A stretch of DNA of 64,000 nucleotides from Phaeodactylibacter xiamenensis. Lineage in GTDB: Bacteria > Bacteroidota > Bacteroidia > Chitinophagales > Saprospiraceae. Shown here in pieces: positions 10,853 through 19,952 of this stretch. The notes below the pieces were generated by a model. That model made no database searches. It saw only the letters and a program-made list of their open reading frames with translations, and was not told where the DNA came from. Numbering within the stretch: position 1 is the stretch's first letter; each line of letters starts with the position of its first letter. The DNA lies in contig NZ_JPOS01000012.1 of NCBI RefSeq assembly GCF_000759025.1, positions 124,001 through 188,000 of the forward strand. Direction: 5' to 3'. The position numbers and the translations under genes are program-made.

Positions 10853-11563
10853 TCAATCGGCGATGGCGATGGCTGCCATGCTCAATTCAAGGTTGGAATA
10901 CCGCAAGAGCTCAGCGCCGCAGGCTTCAAGCGTAGCACCGGTGGTGACTACATCATCGACCAGCAGTACGTGCCTGCCGCTGAGGTCAACCCCGGCAACC
11001 GGTTCAAATGCCTGACTGACATTCCCCTGCCGCTCTGCGCGTGTCATGCGTGTCTGCGTTTGGGTGAAGACGACCCGCCTGAGTGCCTGTACTACAGGAC
11101 GATCCATAGACTCCCCCAGCCCTTTAGCAAACCAGTCCGCCTGATTGTACCCCCGCATTTTTTCTTTTCTGGGATGCAGGGGAACCGGCACAATCGCTTC
11201 CACACTTTGATAAACGGGTACCGAACGCAGCACTTCACCATACCACTTCCCGATGTACCGGCCTACCTCCTGCTTGCCATTATATTTAAGGTGGTAAAGC
11301 AGGCGCTGTGCCCGCCCGTCTTTAACGAACTGGAAAAAAGCAGCTGCTGTTTGCAGTTCCAGACGCCCCCACAGGCGCTCCGTGAACGCATTGTCCAGGT
11401 GCAGGTGATGGTCGGTTTGCGGCAGTTTATACCGGCAGGTAAGACAAATCGGGTCAGATTGCCCGGAAGGCAGGTTGCGGTCGCAGGCATAGCAGAGATT
11501 GGGGTAGAAAAGCCCGAGCAAATCGTCAAGCCAAGGGGGTAATGATTGGAGTGGTACCGACAT
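10853..11563 (-). CDS. comF: ComF family phosphoribosyltransferase-like protein
   Basis: A 236-residue ComF/GntX-type protein. An N-terminal zinc ribbon has Cys24, Cys27, Cys40 and Cys43; the C-terminal PRTase domain carries the PRPP-binding signature VLLVDDVVTTGAT. ComF proteins are linked to DNA uptake and recombination during transformation, although their reaction is unclear. I place the start at the ATG at 11563. A longer frame to a TTG at 11656 would run through a strong minus-strand terminator hairpin at 11600-11632, which makes that extension unlikely. The protein has the usual ComF length with this start. Confidence 0.88.
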   Translation of the reverse strand: MSVPLQSLPPWLDDLLGLFYPNLCYACDRNLPSGQSDPICLTCRYKLPQTDHHLHLDNAFTERLWGRLELQTAAAFFQFVKDGRAQRLLYHLKYNGKQEVGRYIGKWYGEVLRSVPVYQSVEAIVPVPLHPRKEKMRGYNQADWFAKGLGESMDRPVVQALRRVVFTQTQTRMTRAERQGNVSQAFEPVAGVDLSGRHVLLVDDVVTTGATLEACGAELLRYSNLELSMAAIAIAD

Positions 11564-11599
11564 CCGGACAGTGCGTTGGTTTTGCCCTTTGAAGGTAAG

Positions 11600-11632
11600 A
11601 AAAAACGTCTGCCCCGCAAAGCGAGACAGACG
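11600..11632 (-). terminator. Intrinsic terminator between degP-like gene and comF
   Basis: Read on the minus strand, the arms CGTCTGTCTCGC and GCGGGGCAGACG pair over 12 positions (two U-G wobbles) around a 3-nt loop and are followed at once by six T residues. On the plus strand the wobbles become A-C mismatches, so the hairpin is oriented for minus-strand transcription, probably ending the protease transcript. It lies 258 bp beyond the protease stop. Confidence 0.8.
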
Positions 11633-11889
11633 CATCAAAACAAAACGAAAAACCAACTTTAAACAAGTTTCTTTATCACCACTAACTGAATCCGTGGGCC
11701 GAATGTTGCTTGAAGTGGTGTTAAGGATTTCTTAAAAGAATCCGATATTATTTTAGTTTTCAATGGCTTATACCGCTTCTTTCAATTTAAGTTTTGTAGC
11801 GGTTAAGCGCAAGGCCGAAGCCGTCATTTTTCTTACAAAACGCGATTTGACCGCTGAATTTATTCAAGCAATCAAACTTTAGCCGCTTT
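11633..11889. other. Long 3' untranslated or intergenic stretch after degP-like gene
   Basis: The stretch between the terminator and the protease stop has no convincing gene. A plus-strand frame of 39 codons at 11763-11882 (begins MAYTASFN) is open, but has no visible promoter and no recognisable product. I see no RNA family that I can name. Confidence 0.4.
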
Positions 11890-13020
11890 TTACTCCGGCT
11901 TCAGCCGAACGGGAAGGCTCAATTCTTCGCCATTGCGATTGACCGCCACGTCCATGATATCACCGGCTTTAGCCTGACCGATAATCTCCTGCAATTCCGG
12001 AACGGATTTAATCTCCCGGCCATTTACCCCGACGATCACATCTTTAGGCAACAATCCGGACATTTTTGCGGAGCCGCCTTCCACCAGTTTCTCAATAACA
12101 ACCCCCTGCGTAATAGGCAAGCCCAATTCACGGGCATAATCACCATCGAGCTCTGATATCTCGACGCCCAGGTAGGCACGCTGGAAACTACCATACTCAA
12201 TGATATCATCGGCAATACGGCGGACCAGGTTCACCGGAATGGCAAAGCTGTAGCCCGAGAATACACCGGTACGGGTAGCGATAGCGGTGTTAATGCCCAG
12301 CAACCGGCCCTCTGCATCCACCAAAGCGCCACCGCTGTTGCCAGGATTGACGGCAGCATCGGTTTGTATGAAGGACTCAATGGCTTTTCCGCCTCCCAGC
12401 AGGTTAATGCTGCGCCCTTTGGCACTTACAATACCCGCGGTTACGGTGGAGGTCAAGTCAAAAGGATTACCAACGGCCAGCACCCACTCCCCAATTTCAG
12501 CTTCGTCGCTGTTGGAGAAGTCGAGCGTGGGGAAGTCGTTGCCTTCGATTTTGATGACGGCCAGGTCGGACTTTTCCTCTGTGCCAATCACTTTAGCAGT
12601 ATACGTACGATTGTCATACAAGGTTACTTCCACCTCGTCGGCATTCGCTACTACATGGTTATTTGTCACGATGTAGCCATCGCTGGAGTAGAACACGCCC
12701 GAACCGGTACCGCCCTGAGGCTGACCGCCACCGTAGGAATCGCCAAAGAAGAACCGGAACGGATCCTGACGGTTGGAGGTGGGCTGAGCAATTTTAGAAG
12801 AAATATGGACCACGGCAGGCATGGACTTAGCTGCTGCTTCCTTGAAGTCGAAAGGCGCATTGGCCATAGCAGGGGACACATTGACATTTCTGACCGCCTG
12901 GGCATAAGTATTGTCCTGCGTGACAGGCAAAGTGGGCTGTGGGGCCAGCAAACTGTAACCGCCAAGGGTAATCAGGCCACCTACAATACCCGCGAACACG
13001 AGTGCAAATAGCTGTTTCAT
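11890..13020 (-). CDS. Do/HtrA (DegP/DegQ-like) periplasmic serine protease
   Basis: A 376-residue HtrA protease. The ATG at 13020 begins a membrane anchor or signal (MKQLFALVFAGIVGGLITLG); a longer frame from 13062 adds only polar residues. The catalytic triad is visible: His122 in TNNHVV, Asp152 in KSDLAVIK and Ser229 in GNSGGAL. One PDZ domain follows (about 285-372), so it resembles DegS/DegQ-short forms rather than two-PDZ DegP. It should degrade or chaperone misfolded periplasmic proteins. It is transcribed alone and appears to end at the strong terminator at 11600-11632. Confidence 0.94.
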   Translation of the reverse strand: MKQLFALVFAGIVGGLITLGGYSLLAPQPTLPVTQDNTYAQAVRNVNVSPAMANAPFDFKEAAAKSMPAVVHISSKIAQPTSNRQDPFRFFFGDSYGGGQPQGGTGSGVFYSSDGYIVTNNHVVANADEVEVTLYDNRTYTAKVIGTEEKSDLAVIKIEGNDFPTLDFSNSDEAEIGEWVLAVGNPFDLTSTVTAGIVSAKGRSINLLGGGKAIESFIQTDAAVNPGNSGGALVDAEGRLLGINTAIATRTGVFSGYSFAIPVNLVRRIADDIIEYGSFQRAYLGVEISELDGDYARELGLPITQGVVIEKLVEGGSAKMSGLLPKDVIVGVNGREIKSVPELQEIIGQAKAGDIMDVAVNRNGEELSLPVRLKPE

Positions 13021-13419
13021 AATCGGATGAATATTTTGTGTTTGATGATTGCCGAGATGCATTCTGATCTCTTAACATTTGGCAAAACGCCTGAGCTGCG
13101 ATCTTTGTTATGGGAATTTCAGGGCTTTAACGGTAGCTTAACTACAGGTACTTTTTACAACCCTCTTGCTGATTTAAGTGGAAATCGTTATCTTGAATGC
13201 CTGCACTTGCGAACAGCACCTCAAATAAATTGACCATTCTATTCTGCCGTATGCCGAATAGCAGATTTCGGTGAGTCCCTTCCGGGTTTTATCGCAAATC
13301 TCTTTTGGTCTTTTTTCTTTGTTTCGTGGGCGTAGTGAACGGATTTGAAACAGCAGGAGTTCTATGGTAAGTACACCTTTCATCCGTGCCCTTACGCTTG
13401 GCTAACCTTTAAATCTGAC
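13021..13419. other. Divergent intergenic region
   Basis: This gap of about 400 bp separates the divergent HtrA and HD-like genes and must hold both promoters. I see T-rich tracts (13305-13325) but no exact TAnnTTTG box with a spaced TTG, and no gene on either strand. A TTG-started in-frame extension of the HD-like gene from 13345 is not supported. Confidence 0.4.
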
Positions 13420-14016
13420 ATGACTCAAGACTATCGCAAACGCCTACAGCAACTCATCTGCCCTGAAAATGAAGCAGAAGCGGCGCTCCTTAATGACCAT
13501 GCTTTTCAAGAGGGCCTGCTTTGGGGCGTTCCACGGTTTGGTCATCCGGAAGGAGAGGTGTATAAACATATCCTTGAGGTACTGGAAAATGTAGACCGGC
13601 TTGACATTTCCCCTTGCGTACGCCGAAAGTTGCGGCTCATCACGCTTGTGCATGATACGTTCAAGCATTTAGAGGTTCGGGGTACGCCCCGCGACTGGTC
13701 TAAGCACCACGGTATGATCGCCCGGCGCTATATGGAGCAGTTTACGGCTGATACCAGCATTCTTGATATTTTAGAACTGCACGATGAAGCGTTTTATGCC
13801 TGGCGGTGCATTTTCGTCTATCAGCTGCCACAAGAGGGACAGGCACGTCTGCAACGCCTGCTCGGAAGGCTGGGGAGCAACCTGCAACTGTATTACCTTT
13901 TCTTCAAGTGCGATACCGAAACCGGCGACAAAATGCAGGCGCCGCTGCGTTGGTTCGAAACCACCGTGCCAGGTATTGAGCCTCTTCCGCCACTACCTCA
14001 AAGCTCCACCCGGTAA
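13420..14016 (+). CDS. HD-domain-like protein
   Basis: A 198-residue protein beginning MTQDYRKRLQQL. The segment LRLITLVHDTFKHLE carries an HD pair typical of metal-dependent phosphohydrolases, followed by KHHGMIARRYMEQF and LDILELHDEAF, which supply further His and Asp ligands in the usual order. Substrate unknown; nucleotide hydrolysis is the family norm. I choose the ATG at 13420 over the TTG at 13345. Its last 19 bp overlap the 3' end of the convergent TonB receptor gene. Confidence 0.65.
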   Translation: MTQDYRKRLQQLICPENEAEAALLNDHAFQEGLLWGVPRFGHPEGEVYKHILEVLENVDRLDISPCVRRKLRLITLVHDTFKHLEVRGTPRDWSKHHGMIARRYMEQFTADTSILDILELHDEAFYAWRCIFVYQLPQEGQARLQRLLGRLGSNLQLYYLFFKCDTETGDKMQAPLRWFETTVPGIEPLPPLPQSSTR

Positions 14017-16316
14017 GTCAGGATCGGGATCAGGCTTAACTGATAGCGCTGTAACACCTCATTTTGAAGAATGTCGTAGTAGGTATAAGCTACATTTTCC
14101 TGATTGGTCAGGTTTTGGATGTCCAGCGCAAGGGTACTGCTGTACTTTTTCCGGCTCTTTTTGATGTAAATCCGCAAGTCGGTGCGGAAGAAATCGGGGA
14201 ACTGCTCCGTGTAACCAGCTGAGAAATCAAAGCGGGTATAACTTGCAGCCTCAGAAGCATCCACATCTATCGGGAGGTCCCTCAGCCCTCCCAGGTAGTT
14301 CACCCGAAGGTTCAGCCCTATGGTCCTTATATGTTTATCGGTTTCCTTTTGCCATTCTTTTCCTCCGGCGGCATTGAAGATGTAGCGCCCATCGTAGCGG
14401 CCAGTTTGAGCTGCTTCACCGGGCAAAGTGAAATCAGCCTGGTACAACGTCAAATTAGCCAGATAATAAAAGCCTTTGGTCAGGAGCTGTTCGACGGAAA
14501 GTTCAACCCCATAATTATCGCCCGTTGCCTTTTCTTCCCGGATGCTTCCGTCCAGCCATGACCAGCTATTGAGCTCGTTCAGCGTAGTGAAGGCGCCGCC
14601 GCCTGCCACATCAAAAACCGGTGCATTGAATAAGTGGTGGTAGAACGCCTCGACTTTCACACTCAGTGCCGGTTGCGGTTGCCATTGGTAGCCTAGCGCA
14701 CCCTGATGAGAACGGGTGGGGGACAGTGCCCCGAATGCCCGGAAATACGGAGAGCTCATCTGAGAATGCAGCCCGTAGCCTGCATAGAGTTGATGCTGAG
14801 GCGCCAGTTGATAGCTTAAGGAAGCCCGGGGCTCGACATAAATGGGCGAGGACTCCAGATAAGCAGGCAGGTGGAGACCCAGTTGATAGCTCACCCGACC
14901 CGATAGCGGGCCGCTTAGGGTGAAGTATGGAGTCAGGATGGTTTCGTTTTGTGTTGCTGCATCCGGCGAGGCTCCTTCCAGTTGGTCAAGGTGGTCAAAC
15001 GCCCGTACCTGAAGCCCGAATTGTGCCTGATGCCCCCGGATGAAGTTGTGACGGTAATACGTATGCCCGGAGATCAAACGCAGACGGTCATCATCCTCCA
15101 GAAGAGCCTCTGGGAGTGCCTCCTGCAAATCTGGAATTAGCGCCTCGCTGTATCGCTCCTGATCGACGGCAGAAACCCCAAGCCCGGTAAACCACAACCC
15201 ACGCTCACCAACCGGCTGTTCGTGGGTCGCCCCCAATATGCCCATATTTGACCGGAAATCAATACTGAACAAATCCTTATCCGACTCTCGCAATTCGGGG
15301 TCAGCCTGCCCTTCGAATAGGTTGCTGCTAAGGCCACCCACCCCAAAGAGGGTAAGCTTACCGCCCTTCTGCCCGGGAAAAACCAGGTTGAAGGACAAAT
15401 CCTGAAAATTAATCGCCTCTTCCCCGAAGTTCACGCCGGCTTGCGTAAGCAAACCTACGGTAGAATAACGGTAATTGACCAGGTAGGAAGCTTCGCTGTT
15501 TTTAGAAAAAGGCCCCTCAGCGGCAACATCCAAACCGATCAACCCGGCCTGCAGGGTAAATTCCTGCTGTTGATTATTGCCCGCCCGCAGGCGCATGTCC
15601 ATCACCCCGCTCAGGGCATTGCCGTAGGCTGCCGGGAATGCTCCGGTGTAGAGGTGGGAGGTCGACAGCAACTGAGCGCTCAAAGCATTGACGCCGCCGC
15701 TGTTCATCGTTGTTCGATCGGAAAAGGTGCCGGCATTGGGCGTGTGGTTAGGATTGAGAATTTGAATCCCCTCCAATTGCCAGGCCATGTGGTCCGGCGA
15801 GTGCCCCCGAATGCTCATGCCATTGGCCTGATCATTGGTATTGACCACACCTGCGTAAGAGGAAGCCAACCGTGCCGGATCGTAGAAGGTAGCCGGGAAA
15901 CGGCGCACCTGTTCGATGGTCATGGTTTTGACGCCCAAAGGCTGCACCACCTGCATACCACTGCGGGAAGCGGTCACCTCCACCGCGTCTAAAGCCTGTG
16001 GCTTCGGCTTGAGCTGCAGTTCCAGCACCACTTCCTTACCGGATTCCACCAGCACTTCCGCCAGGATAAAGGGCGCGTATCCCAGGAAGGTTACCCGCAG
16101 TTCGTACCGCCCAACCGGCACTTCCGGAAACAGGAACTGCCCCCGATCGTCCGTCACGGTACCCGAACCGAAGCCAATAAGCTCAACTGCCGCCCCGGTC
16201 AGCGGTGCGTTGGTGCCTGCTTCCAGTACTTTCCCCCGAACGGTTTGGGTAGGTGAGGACTGTGAGAACAGCGAAAAAGTGCCTAACAGCAGAACCAGTA
16301 AGTAAACGTAGCGCAT
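13998..16316 (-). CDS. TonB-dependent receptor with carboxypeptidase-like domain
   Basis: A 772-residue outer membrane receptor. A signal peptide (ends LFSQ) is followed by a CarboxypepD_reg-like domain (about 24-105, VRGKVLEAGTNAPLTGAAV), a plug domain (about 110-230, MSIRGHSPDHMAWQLEGIQI) and a beta-barrel ending in an aromatic-poor C-terminus (YRVEL). It should import a large substrate with TonB/ExbBD energy. The start is 14 bp after the stop of a sugar isomerase on the same strand, so the two are probably one operon and the substrate may be carbohydrate-derived, which is inference. Its 3' end overlaps the convergent HD-like gene. Confidence 0.9.
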   Translation of the reverse strand: MRYVYLLVLLLGTFSLFSQSSPTQTVRGKVLEAGTNAPLTGAAVELIGFGSGTVTDDRGQFLFPEVPVGRYELRVTFLGYAPFILAEVLVESGKEVVLELQLKPKPQALDAVEVTASRSGMQVVQPLGVKTMTIEQVRRFPATFYDPARLASSYAGVVNTNDQANGMSIRGHSPDHMAWQLEGIQILNPNHTPNAGTFSDRTTMNSGGVNALSAQLLSTSHLYTGAFPAAYGNALSGVMDMRLRAGNNQQQEFTLQAGLIGLDVAAEGPFSKNSEASYLVNYRYSTVGLLTQAGVNFGEEAINFQDLSFNLVFPGQKGGKLTLFGVGGLSSNLFEGQADPELRESDKDLFSIDFRSNMGILGATHEQPVGERGLWFTGLGVSAVDQERYSEALIPDLQEALPEALLEDDDRLRLISGHTYYRHNFIRGHQAQFGLQVRAFDHLDQLEGASPDAATQNETILTPYFTLSGPLSGRVSYQLGLHLPAYLESSPIYVEPRASLSYQLAPQHQLYAGYGLHSQMSSPYFRAFGALSPTRSHQGALGYQWQPQPALSVKVEAFYHHLFNAPVFDVAGGGAFTTLNELNSWSWLDGSIREEKATGDNYGVELSVEQLLTKGFYYLANLTLYQADFTLPGEAAQTGRYDGRYIFNAAGGKEWQKETDKHIRTIGLNLRVNYLGGLRDLPIDVDASEAASYTRFDFSAGYTEQFPDFFRTDLRIYIKKSRKKYSSTLALDIQNLTNQENVAYTYYDILQNEVLQRYQLSLIPILTYRVEL

Positions 16317-16330
16317 GAAAATGATTGATT

Positions 16331-17383
16331 TTAGATCCCCAGCGTATCGCGGTTGAGCTGATCGTCTGACCCTCCCCCGGCGAAATCATCGAAAGACTTC
16401 TGTGTCACTTCGATGATGTGCTCCTGAATGAAGGGCGCACCCTCTGCCGCACCCTGCTCGGGGCTTTTGATGCAGCATTCCCATTCCAGCACCGCCCAAC
16501 TATCGTAGTCGTACTCTGCCAGTTTGCTGGAAATGGCCCGGAAGTCCACATCCCCGTCACCCAGCGACCGGAAACGGCCTGCCCGCTTTAGCCAGGGCTG
16601 ATACCCTCCGTAAACACCCTGTTTGCCAGTAGGGTTGAACTCCGCATCCTTAACGTGATAGGCCTTGATGCGTTCATGGTAAAAGTCAATAAACTGAATG
16701 TAGTCGAGGCACTGCAGCACGAAGTGGCTGGGGTCGTAGTTGATGCAGCAGCGCGGGTGCCCATCCAGCGCTTCCAGAAAAGCCTCAAAGGAACCCCCAT
16801 CGTGCAGGTCTTCGCCCGGGTGCAGTTCGTAGCAAACGTCCACGCCCTGCTCCTCAAAGGCATCGAGTATAGGCTTCCAGCGTTTGGCGAGTTCTTCAAA
16901 GCCCATTTCCACCAGGCCGGCCGGGCGCTGTGGCCAGGGGTACATAAAGGGCCAAAGCAGGGCGCCGGAAAAGGACACATGGGCATCTAATCCCAGATTG
17001 CGGCTCGCTTTGGCGGACCATTTCAGCTGCTGAACGGCCCACTCCGTTCGGGCTTTGGGGTTGTTGTGCACCGCTTCCGGGGCGAAACCATCAAACAGCT
17101 TGTCGTAAACCGGGTGCACGGCGACCAGCTGCCCCTGCAAATGAGTAGACAACTCGGTGATTTCCAGCCCATGTTCGGCAATTCTGCCCTTAAGCTCGTC
17201 GCAGTAAGTTTGGCTTTCCGCAGCCTGCTGCAGGTCAATGAGCCGGCTTTCCCAGGTGGGGATTTGAACGCCTTTATAGCCCAGCCCGGCCATATAGGCA
17301 CAGATGGCATCGAGGCTGTTGAATGGAGGCTCATCGCCCATAAACTGAGCGAGGAAAATGGCGGGGCCTTTCATGGTCTTCAT
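16331..17383 (-). CDS. Sugar phosphate isomerase/epimerase (xylose isomerase-like TIM barrel)
   Basis: A 350-residue TIM-barrel protein of the AP endonuclease 2/xylose isomerase-like superfamily. Features include an N-terminal strand with GYKGVQIPTWE, the metal-ligand Glu in DVCYELHPGED, the segment CINYDPSHF, the Lys/His-rich IKAYHVKDAEF, and a final Glu in WAVLEWECCI, matching the four-ligand metal site of this family. It probably isomerises or epimerises a sugar or cyclitol. A second possible start lies at the Met three codons in. It precedes a TonB receptor by 14 bp. Confidence 0.85.
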   Translation of the reverse strand: MKTMKGPAIFLAQFMGDEPPFNSLDAICAYMAGLGYKGVQIPTWESRLIDLQQAAESQTYCDELKGRIAEHGLEITELSTHLQGQLVAVHPVYDKLFDGFAPEAVHNNPKARTEWAVQQLKWSAKASRNLGLDAHVSFSGALLWPFMYPWPQRPAGLVEMGFEELAKRWKPILDAFEEQGVDVCYELHPGEDLHDGGSFEAFLEALDGHPRCCINYDPSHFVLQCLDYIQFIDFYHERIKAYHVKDAEFNPTGKQGVYGGYQPWLKRAGRFRSLGDGDVDFRAISSKLAEYDYDSWAVLEWECCIKSPEQGAAEGAPFIQEHIIEVTQKSFDDFAGGGSDDQLNRDTLGI

Positions 17384-17778
17384 AGTCGTGGGTTTTAGAT
17401 TGGAAAGTACGGATTTTTTGGAAAAGCATCCCTGGCTTCAACCAACCAGATAGCTGATCAAAGCCCCGATGGCTTCATTCATACAGGGATAAGTAAGGTT
17501 TAGCCTCATCCGTATTCACAATGTTTTTTTCAAAAAAAATTTAGGCCATTTGGAAATACCTATGAAGGAGGGTATATTACATTCATTCAAGTAACCGTTG
17601 CAATACAAAAAATCACAACCGCGCCGGATCAATTAATTTTATTGCCTGGCTTAGATTGTCAGTTATTCTAATGACTTCACGCGCTGGCGCTTACTAAAAC
17701 TGTATGAAGCGTGTTTTTTTTGGACTTTTTTTAGGCATCAACCTGGCTTGCACGGTCCAGGTACATTAATTTTTGAAC
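17384..17778. other. A/T-rich intergenic region upstream of the truncated gene
   Basis: This gap of about 395 bp lies between divergent genes. It includes poly-A and poly-T tracts near 17524-17545 and a 21-codon frame at 17704-17769 whose product ends in a lipobox-like LACT but has no body. I see no complete gene or RNA. The TTG codon at 17773 is in frame with the next gene, but the ATG at 17779 fits the signal peptide better. Confidence 0.4.
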
Positions 17779-18336
17779 ATGCGAACTTTTTTGACTTTAC
17801 TCTGCTGTATGGCCGGATTTACCTCCAACCTATCCGCCCAAAAACACGATTACACCTGGCTGTTCAGTGAACAATACATCACTAGTAATGACTGGGGGGA
17901 AGCCTCTAGGCTCGACTTTAATTCAAGCCCCCCTGTCATTAGTGCACCGGACAGTGTGCAGATGATTTTTGGGGGTACCAATTTTACGATGAGCAATGCG
18001 GAAGGGGGGCTGATTTTTTATACCAATGGGTGCGAAATACACAATGCCCGGCACCAGCTTATGGAAAATGGAGATGGAATTAATCCGGGTGATGTGCATG
18101 ATCATCAATGTGATGAAAGTCAATATTCTCCAGGTTATACCGTACCTACACAAGGTGCTCTAGCATTGCCAAAACCTAACACACCTAATATATTTTATCT
18201 TTTTCATATTCGGTCTGCCTATGATCCAATCTTAGGAGCTCCGTATGGTGCACTTATTCAATTATTGTACACCGTAGTTGATAGTGCCCAAAATGAAGGG
18301 AACGGATCAGTCGTAGAAAAAAATATGAGTGCGTGA
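17779..18336 (+). pseudogene. 5' fragment of a secreted Saprospiria-type protein, truncated by an IS
   Basis: The frame encodes a signal peptide (MRTFLTLLCCMAGF...LSAQ), then HDYTWLFSEQY, DFNSSPPVI, LIFYTNGCEIHNA and YYLFH-like segments. These are typical of the N-terminal part of long T9SS-sorted Saprospiria proteins, normally several hundred residues longer. The gene-derived part stops at 18326, where the insertion sequence begins; the last codons (SA, stop) come from the IS inverted repeat. Only 76 bp lie between the far IS end and the next gene, so the 3' portion is missing, not merely displaced. No function can be assigned. Confidence 0.8.
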
Positions 18337-18349
18337 CAAAAAAGCGGGG
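18327..18349 (+). repeat. IS left terminal inverted repeat
   Basis: A 23-bp sequence starting GAGTGCGTGAC and ending AGCGGGG, the exact reverse complement of 19930-19952. It supplies the premature stop (TGA at 18334-18336) of the interrupted gene. Confidence 0.93.
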
Positions 18350-18355
18350 CATCTA

Positions 18356-19840
18356 TTATGCCGCCATTTTCCGGAGGCGGATTTTGCGTTCTGAGCCAAC
18401 GACAAACTGGACAAAATCCTCCATGTCGCCATTTAATTTTACAGCTCTTAGATCCATCACTTTTTGGGCACTGTCGCTGCTCCACCGCATGCCGCTCTGC
18501 TCCATACGCTCTTTGACCAAATGCCCACAAGTGGACTCTGCCATAGCTGAGCTTATGGGGTATCCCTTCTTGATAAAAGCCAGATAGTCCATCTTATGCT
18601 GATGGTTGGTAAAATAGGTAATGGCTTTGTTCAGCTGTTGGCTTTTACTTTTGGATAATTTTGTCTTATCCCGGATAGCCACTAAATCATCAATGACTTT
18701 TTGCGTTTTGCTGTTGAGCAAGTCCGTGAGCATATCCCTGACCCAAGGCGTGCGCAGCTTGGACTGCTCGCCAAAAACCGCAGTCGCGGCTGCCCAAACA
18801 TATTCCAGCACATGGATAATATCCAGGATAATGCCATCAAAGGCATCTTCCAAACCGTATTTTTTGACCGCTCCCAAGACTTTGTCCTCTAGCCCGATGC
18901 CTGCGTCAATAGGGACAACGAAGCGGCTGTCTGTATGGCTAATCCGGTTTTTGATGTCCTGTATCCCATAGTCCACCGCCTTGTCCTGGTCTGCTAAAAA
19001 TGCCCTGCGGTGGATATTTTCGTGCCAGCCATTCTTTTTTGAGCGCTGCTCTTGTTTTGGTTTTTTCTTTATCTTTTGAGGCTCGTTTTCCACTCCCATC
19101 AAAGCATCGGCAATGGCTTTGACACTACGTTGCTTAGGCTTAAAGCTGGAAGTTACTGAAACAGTTGCCATCTGCTTTGTCCCTGGTTTCTCCCCTTTGC
19201 CCAAGCGGGCTTTGGGGTTGCCCGAGCGGGCTTTGGGCTTTCTTACCTTCGGTACGCCCTTGCCGTCAAAAGAGGCGCTGAAGCACACCGCTTCAGGTTC
19301 TGCCTTAGCCGGGCGGGCCTCATAATAGGCTTCCACGTATTGGCCCAAATTAAGAGTGTTGCGCACCGAGGACTCCCAGCGCAAATCCAAATTCAGCAGC
19401 TTGTTAAACAGGTGCACGCTTTCACGGAAATCATTCTCTGATGCACTTTCGCCCACTAATTCCTGGATATTGTAAGACCAATAGCTCCCTCGGGGCAACT
19501 GCAGGTGCTCATCCAGTTTATATACAACCCCTTTGTCACTGGCCCAGTGGCTCGGGCGCTGTATGGATAAGGGCCCAAACAAACTTAAATAGCGCCGCGC
19601 CTTCTTGCCCTTGCTTTGGCAAGCTGCTTGATTGTCCACGTCGAATTCATAACTCTTGCACTGTTTTAGCTTCCCGGCTATGATGTACCGGAGCAGCAGC
19701 AGCCCGATGCTCAGCAATTCGCTCAGCAAGCCTTTTTCAATGTCATGCATGGCATCCGAAGATTCGACGTATCCATCGCTAAGGCACACTAATTCTTCAA
19801 ACTTCTGATTTAATCGCTGGGTAAGTTGCTGTTTTTCCAT
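18356..19840 (-). CDS. ISKra4-like DDE transposase
   Basis: A 494-residue transposase, intact. The likely DDE catalytic residues are Asp192 in SFDGKGVP, Asp340 in ILDIIHVLEYVW and Glu435 in SSAMAESTCGHLV. The C-terminal stretch with KERMEQSGMRWSS is the hallmark of the ISKra4 family. An unusual K/R/G-rich linker (about 198-222) contains short KARxG repeats just after the first catalytic Asp. The C-terminus lies 6 bp from the left inverted repeat, and the start is 89 bp inside the right one. Confidence 0.9.
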   Translation of the reverse strand: MEKQQLTQRLNQKFEELVCLSDGYVESSDAMHDIEKGLLSELLSIGLLLLRYIIAGKLKQCKSYEFDVDNQAACQSKGKKARRYLSLFGPLSIQRPSHWASDKGVVYKLDEHLQLPRGSYWSYNIQELVGESASENDFRESVHLFNKLLNLDLRWESSVRNTLNLGQYVEAYYEARPAKAEPEAVCFSASFDGKGVPKVRKPKARSGNPKARLGKGEKPGTKQMATVSVTSSFKPKQRSVKAIADALMGVENEPQKIKKKPKQEQRSKKNGWHENIHRRAFLADQDKAVDYGIQDIKNRISHTDSRFVVPIDAGIGLEDKVLGAVKKYGLEDAFDGIILDIIHVLEYVWAAATAVFGEQSKLRTPWVRDMLTDLLNSKTQKVIDDLVAIRDKTKLSKSKSQQLNKAITYFTNHQHKMDYLAFIKKGYPISSAMAESTCGHLVKERMEQSGMRWSSDSAQKVMDLRAVKLNGDMEDFVQFVVGSERKIRLRKMAA

Positions 19841-19929
19841 AACTTCATCCGGGAGGTTTGGCTGTCGTTAATTGTTTTGTGTCAAACTCAATTTACGACT
19901 TATTGGCTCAACCTCCCTTTTTTACCCAT

Positions 19930-19952
19930 CCCCGCTTTTTTGTCACGCACTC
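19930..19952 (-). repeat. IS right terminal inverted repeat
   Basis: Exact 23-bp inverted copy of 18327-18349, located upstream of the transposase start. The transposase promoter is expected between this repeat and 19840; I see no certain -33/-7 pair there. Confidence 0.93.

Larger units (their letters stand above)
18327..19952 (-). mobile_element. Complete ISKra4-like insertion sequence (1626 bp)
   Basis: The element is bounded by 23-bp perfect inverted repeats at 18327-18349 and 19930-19952 (each starts GAGTGCGTGAC reading inward). It carries one intact transposase on the minus strand. The bases next to the two ends (AAAAATAT and GTGCGATT) show no direct repeat, so there is no visible target duplication. 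It sits in a secreted-protein gene that lacks its 3' part. The element looks intact and possibly active. Confidence 0.92.

Noticed and set aside
11564-11656. TTG-started N-terminal extension of comF
   Set aside because: The extension passes through a strong terminator hairpin and adds residues foreign to the family.
11763-11882. 39-codon plus-strand frame (MAYTASFN start)
   Set aside because: Short, no promoter-like box or homology I recognise, and lies opposite a 3' untranslated stretch.
17704-17769. 21-codon frame with lipobox-like LACT just before the truncated gene
   Set aside because: No mature sequence after the lipobox; probably chance or a remnant, too short to support.
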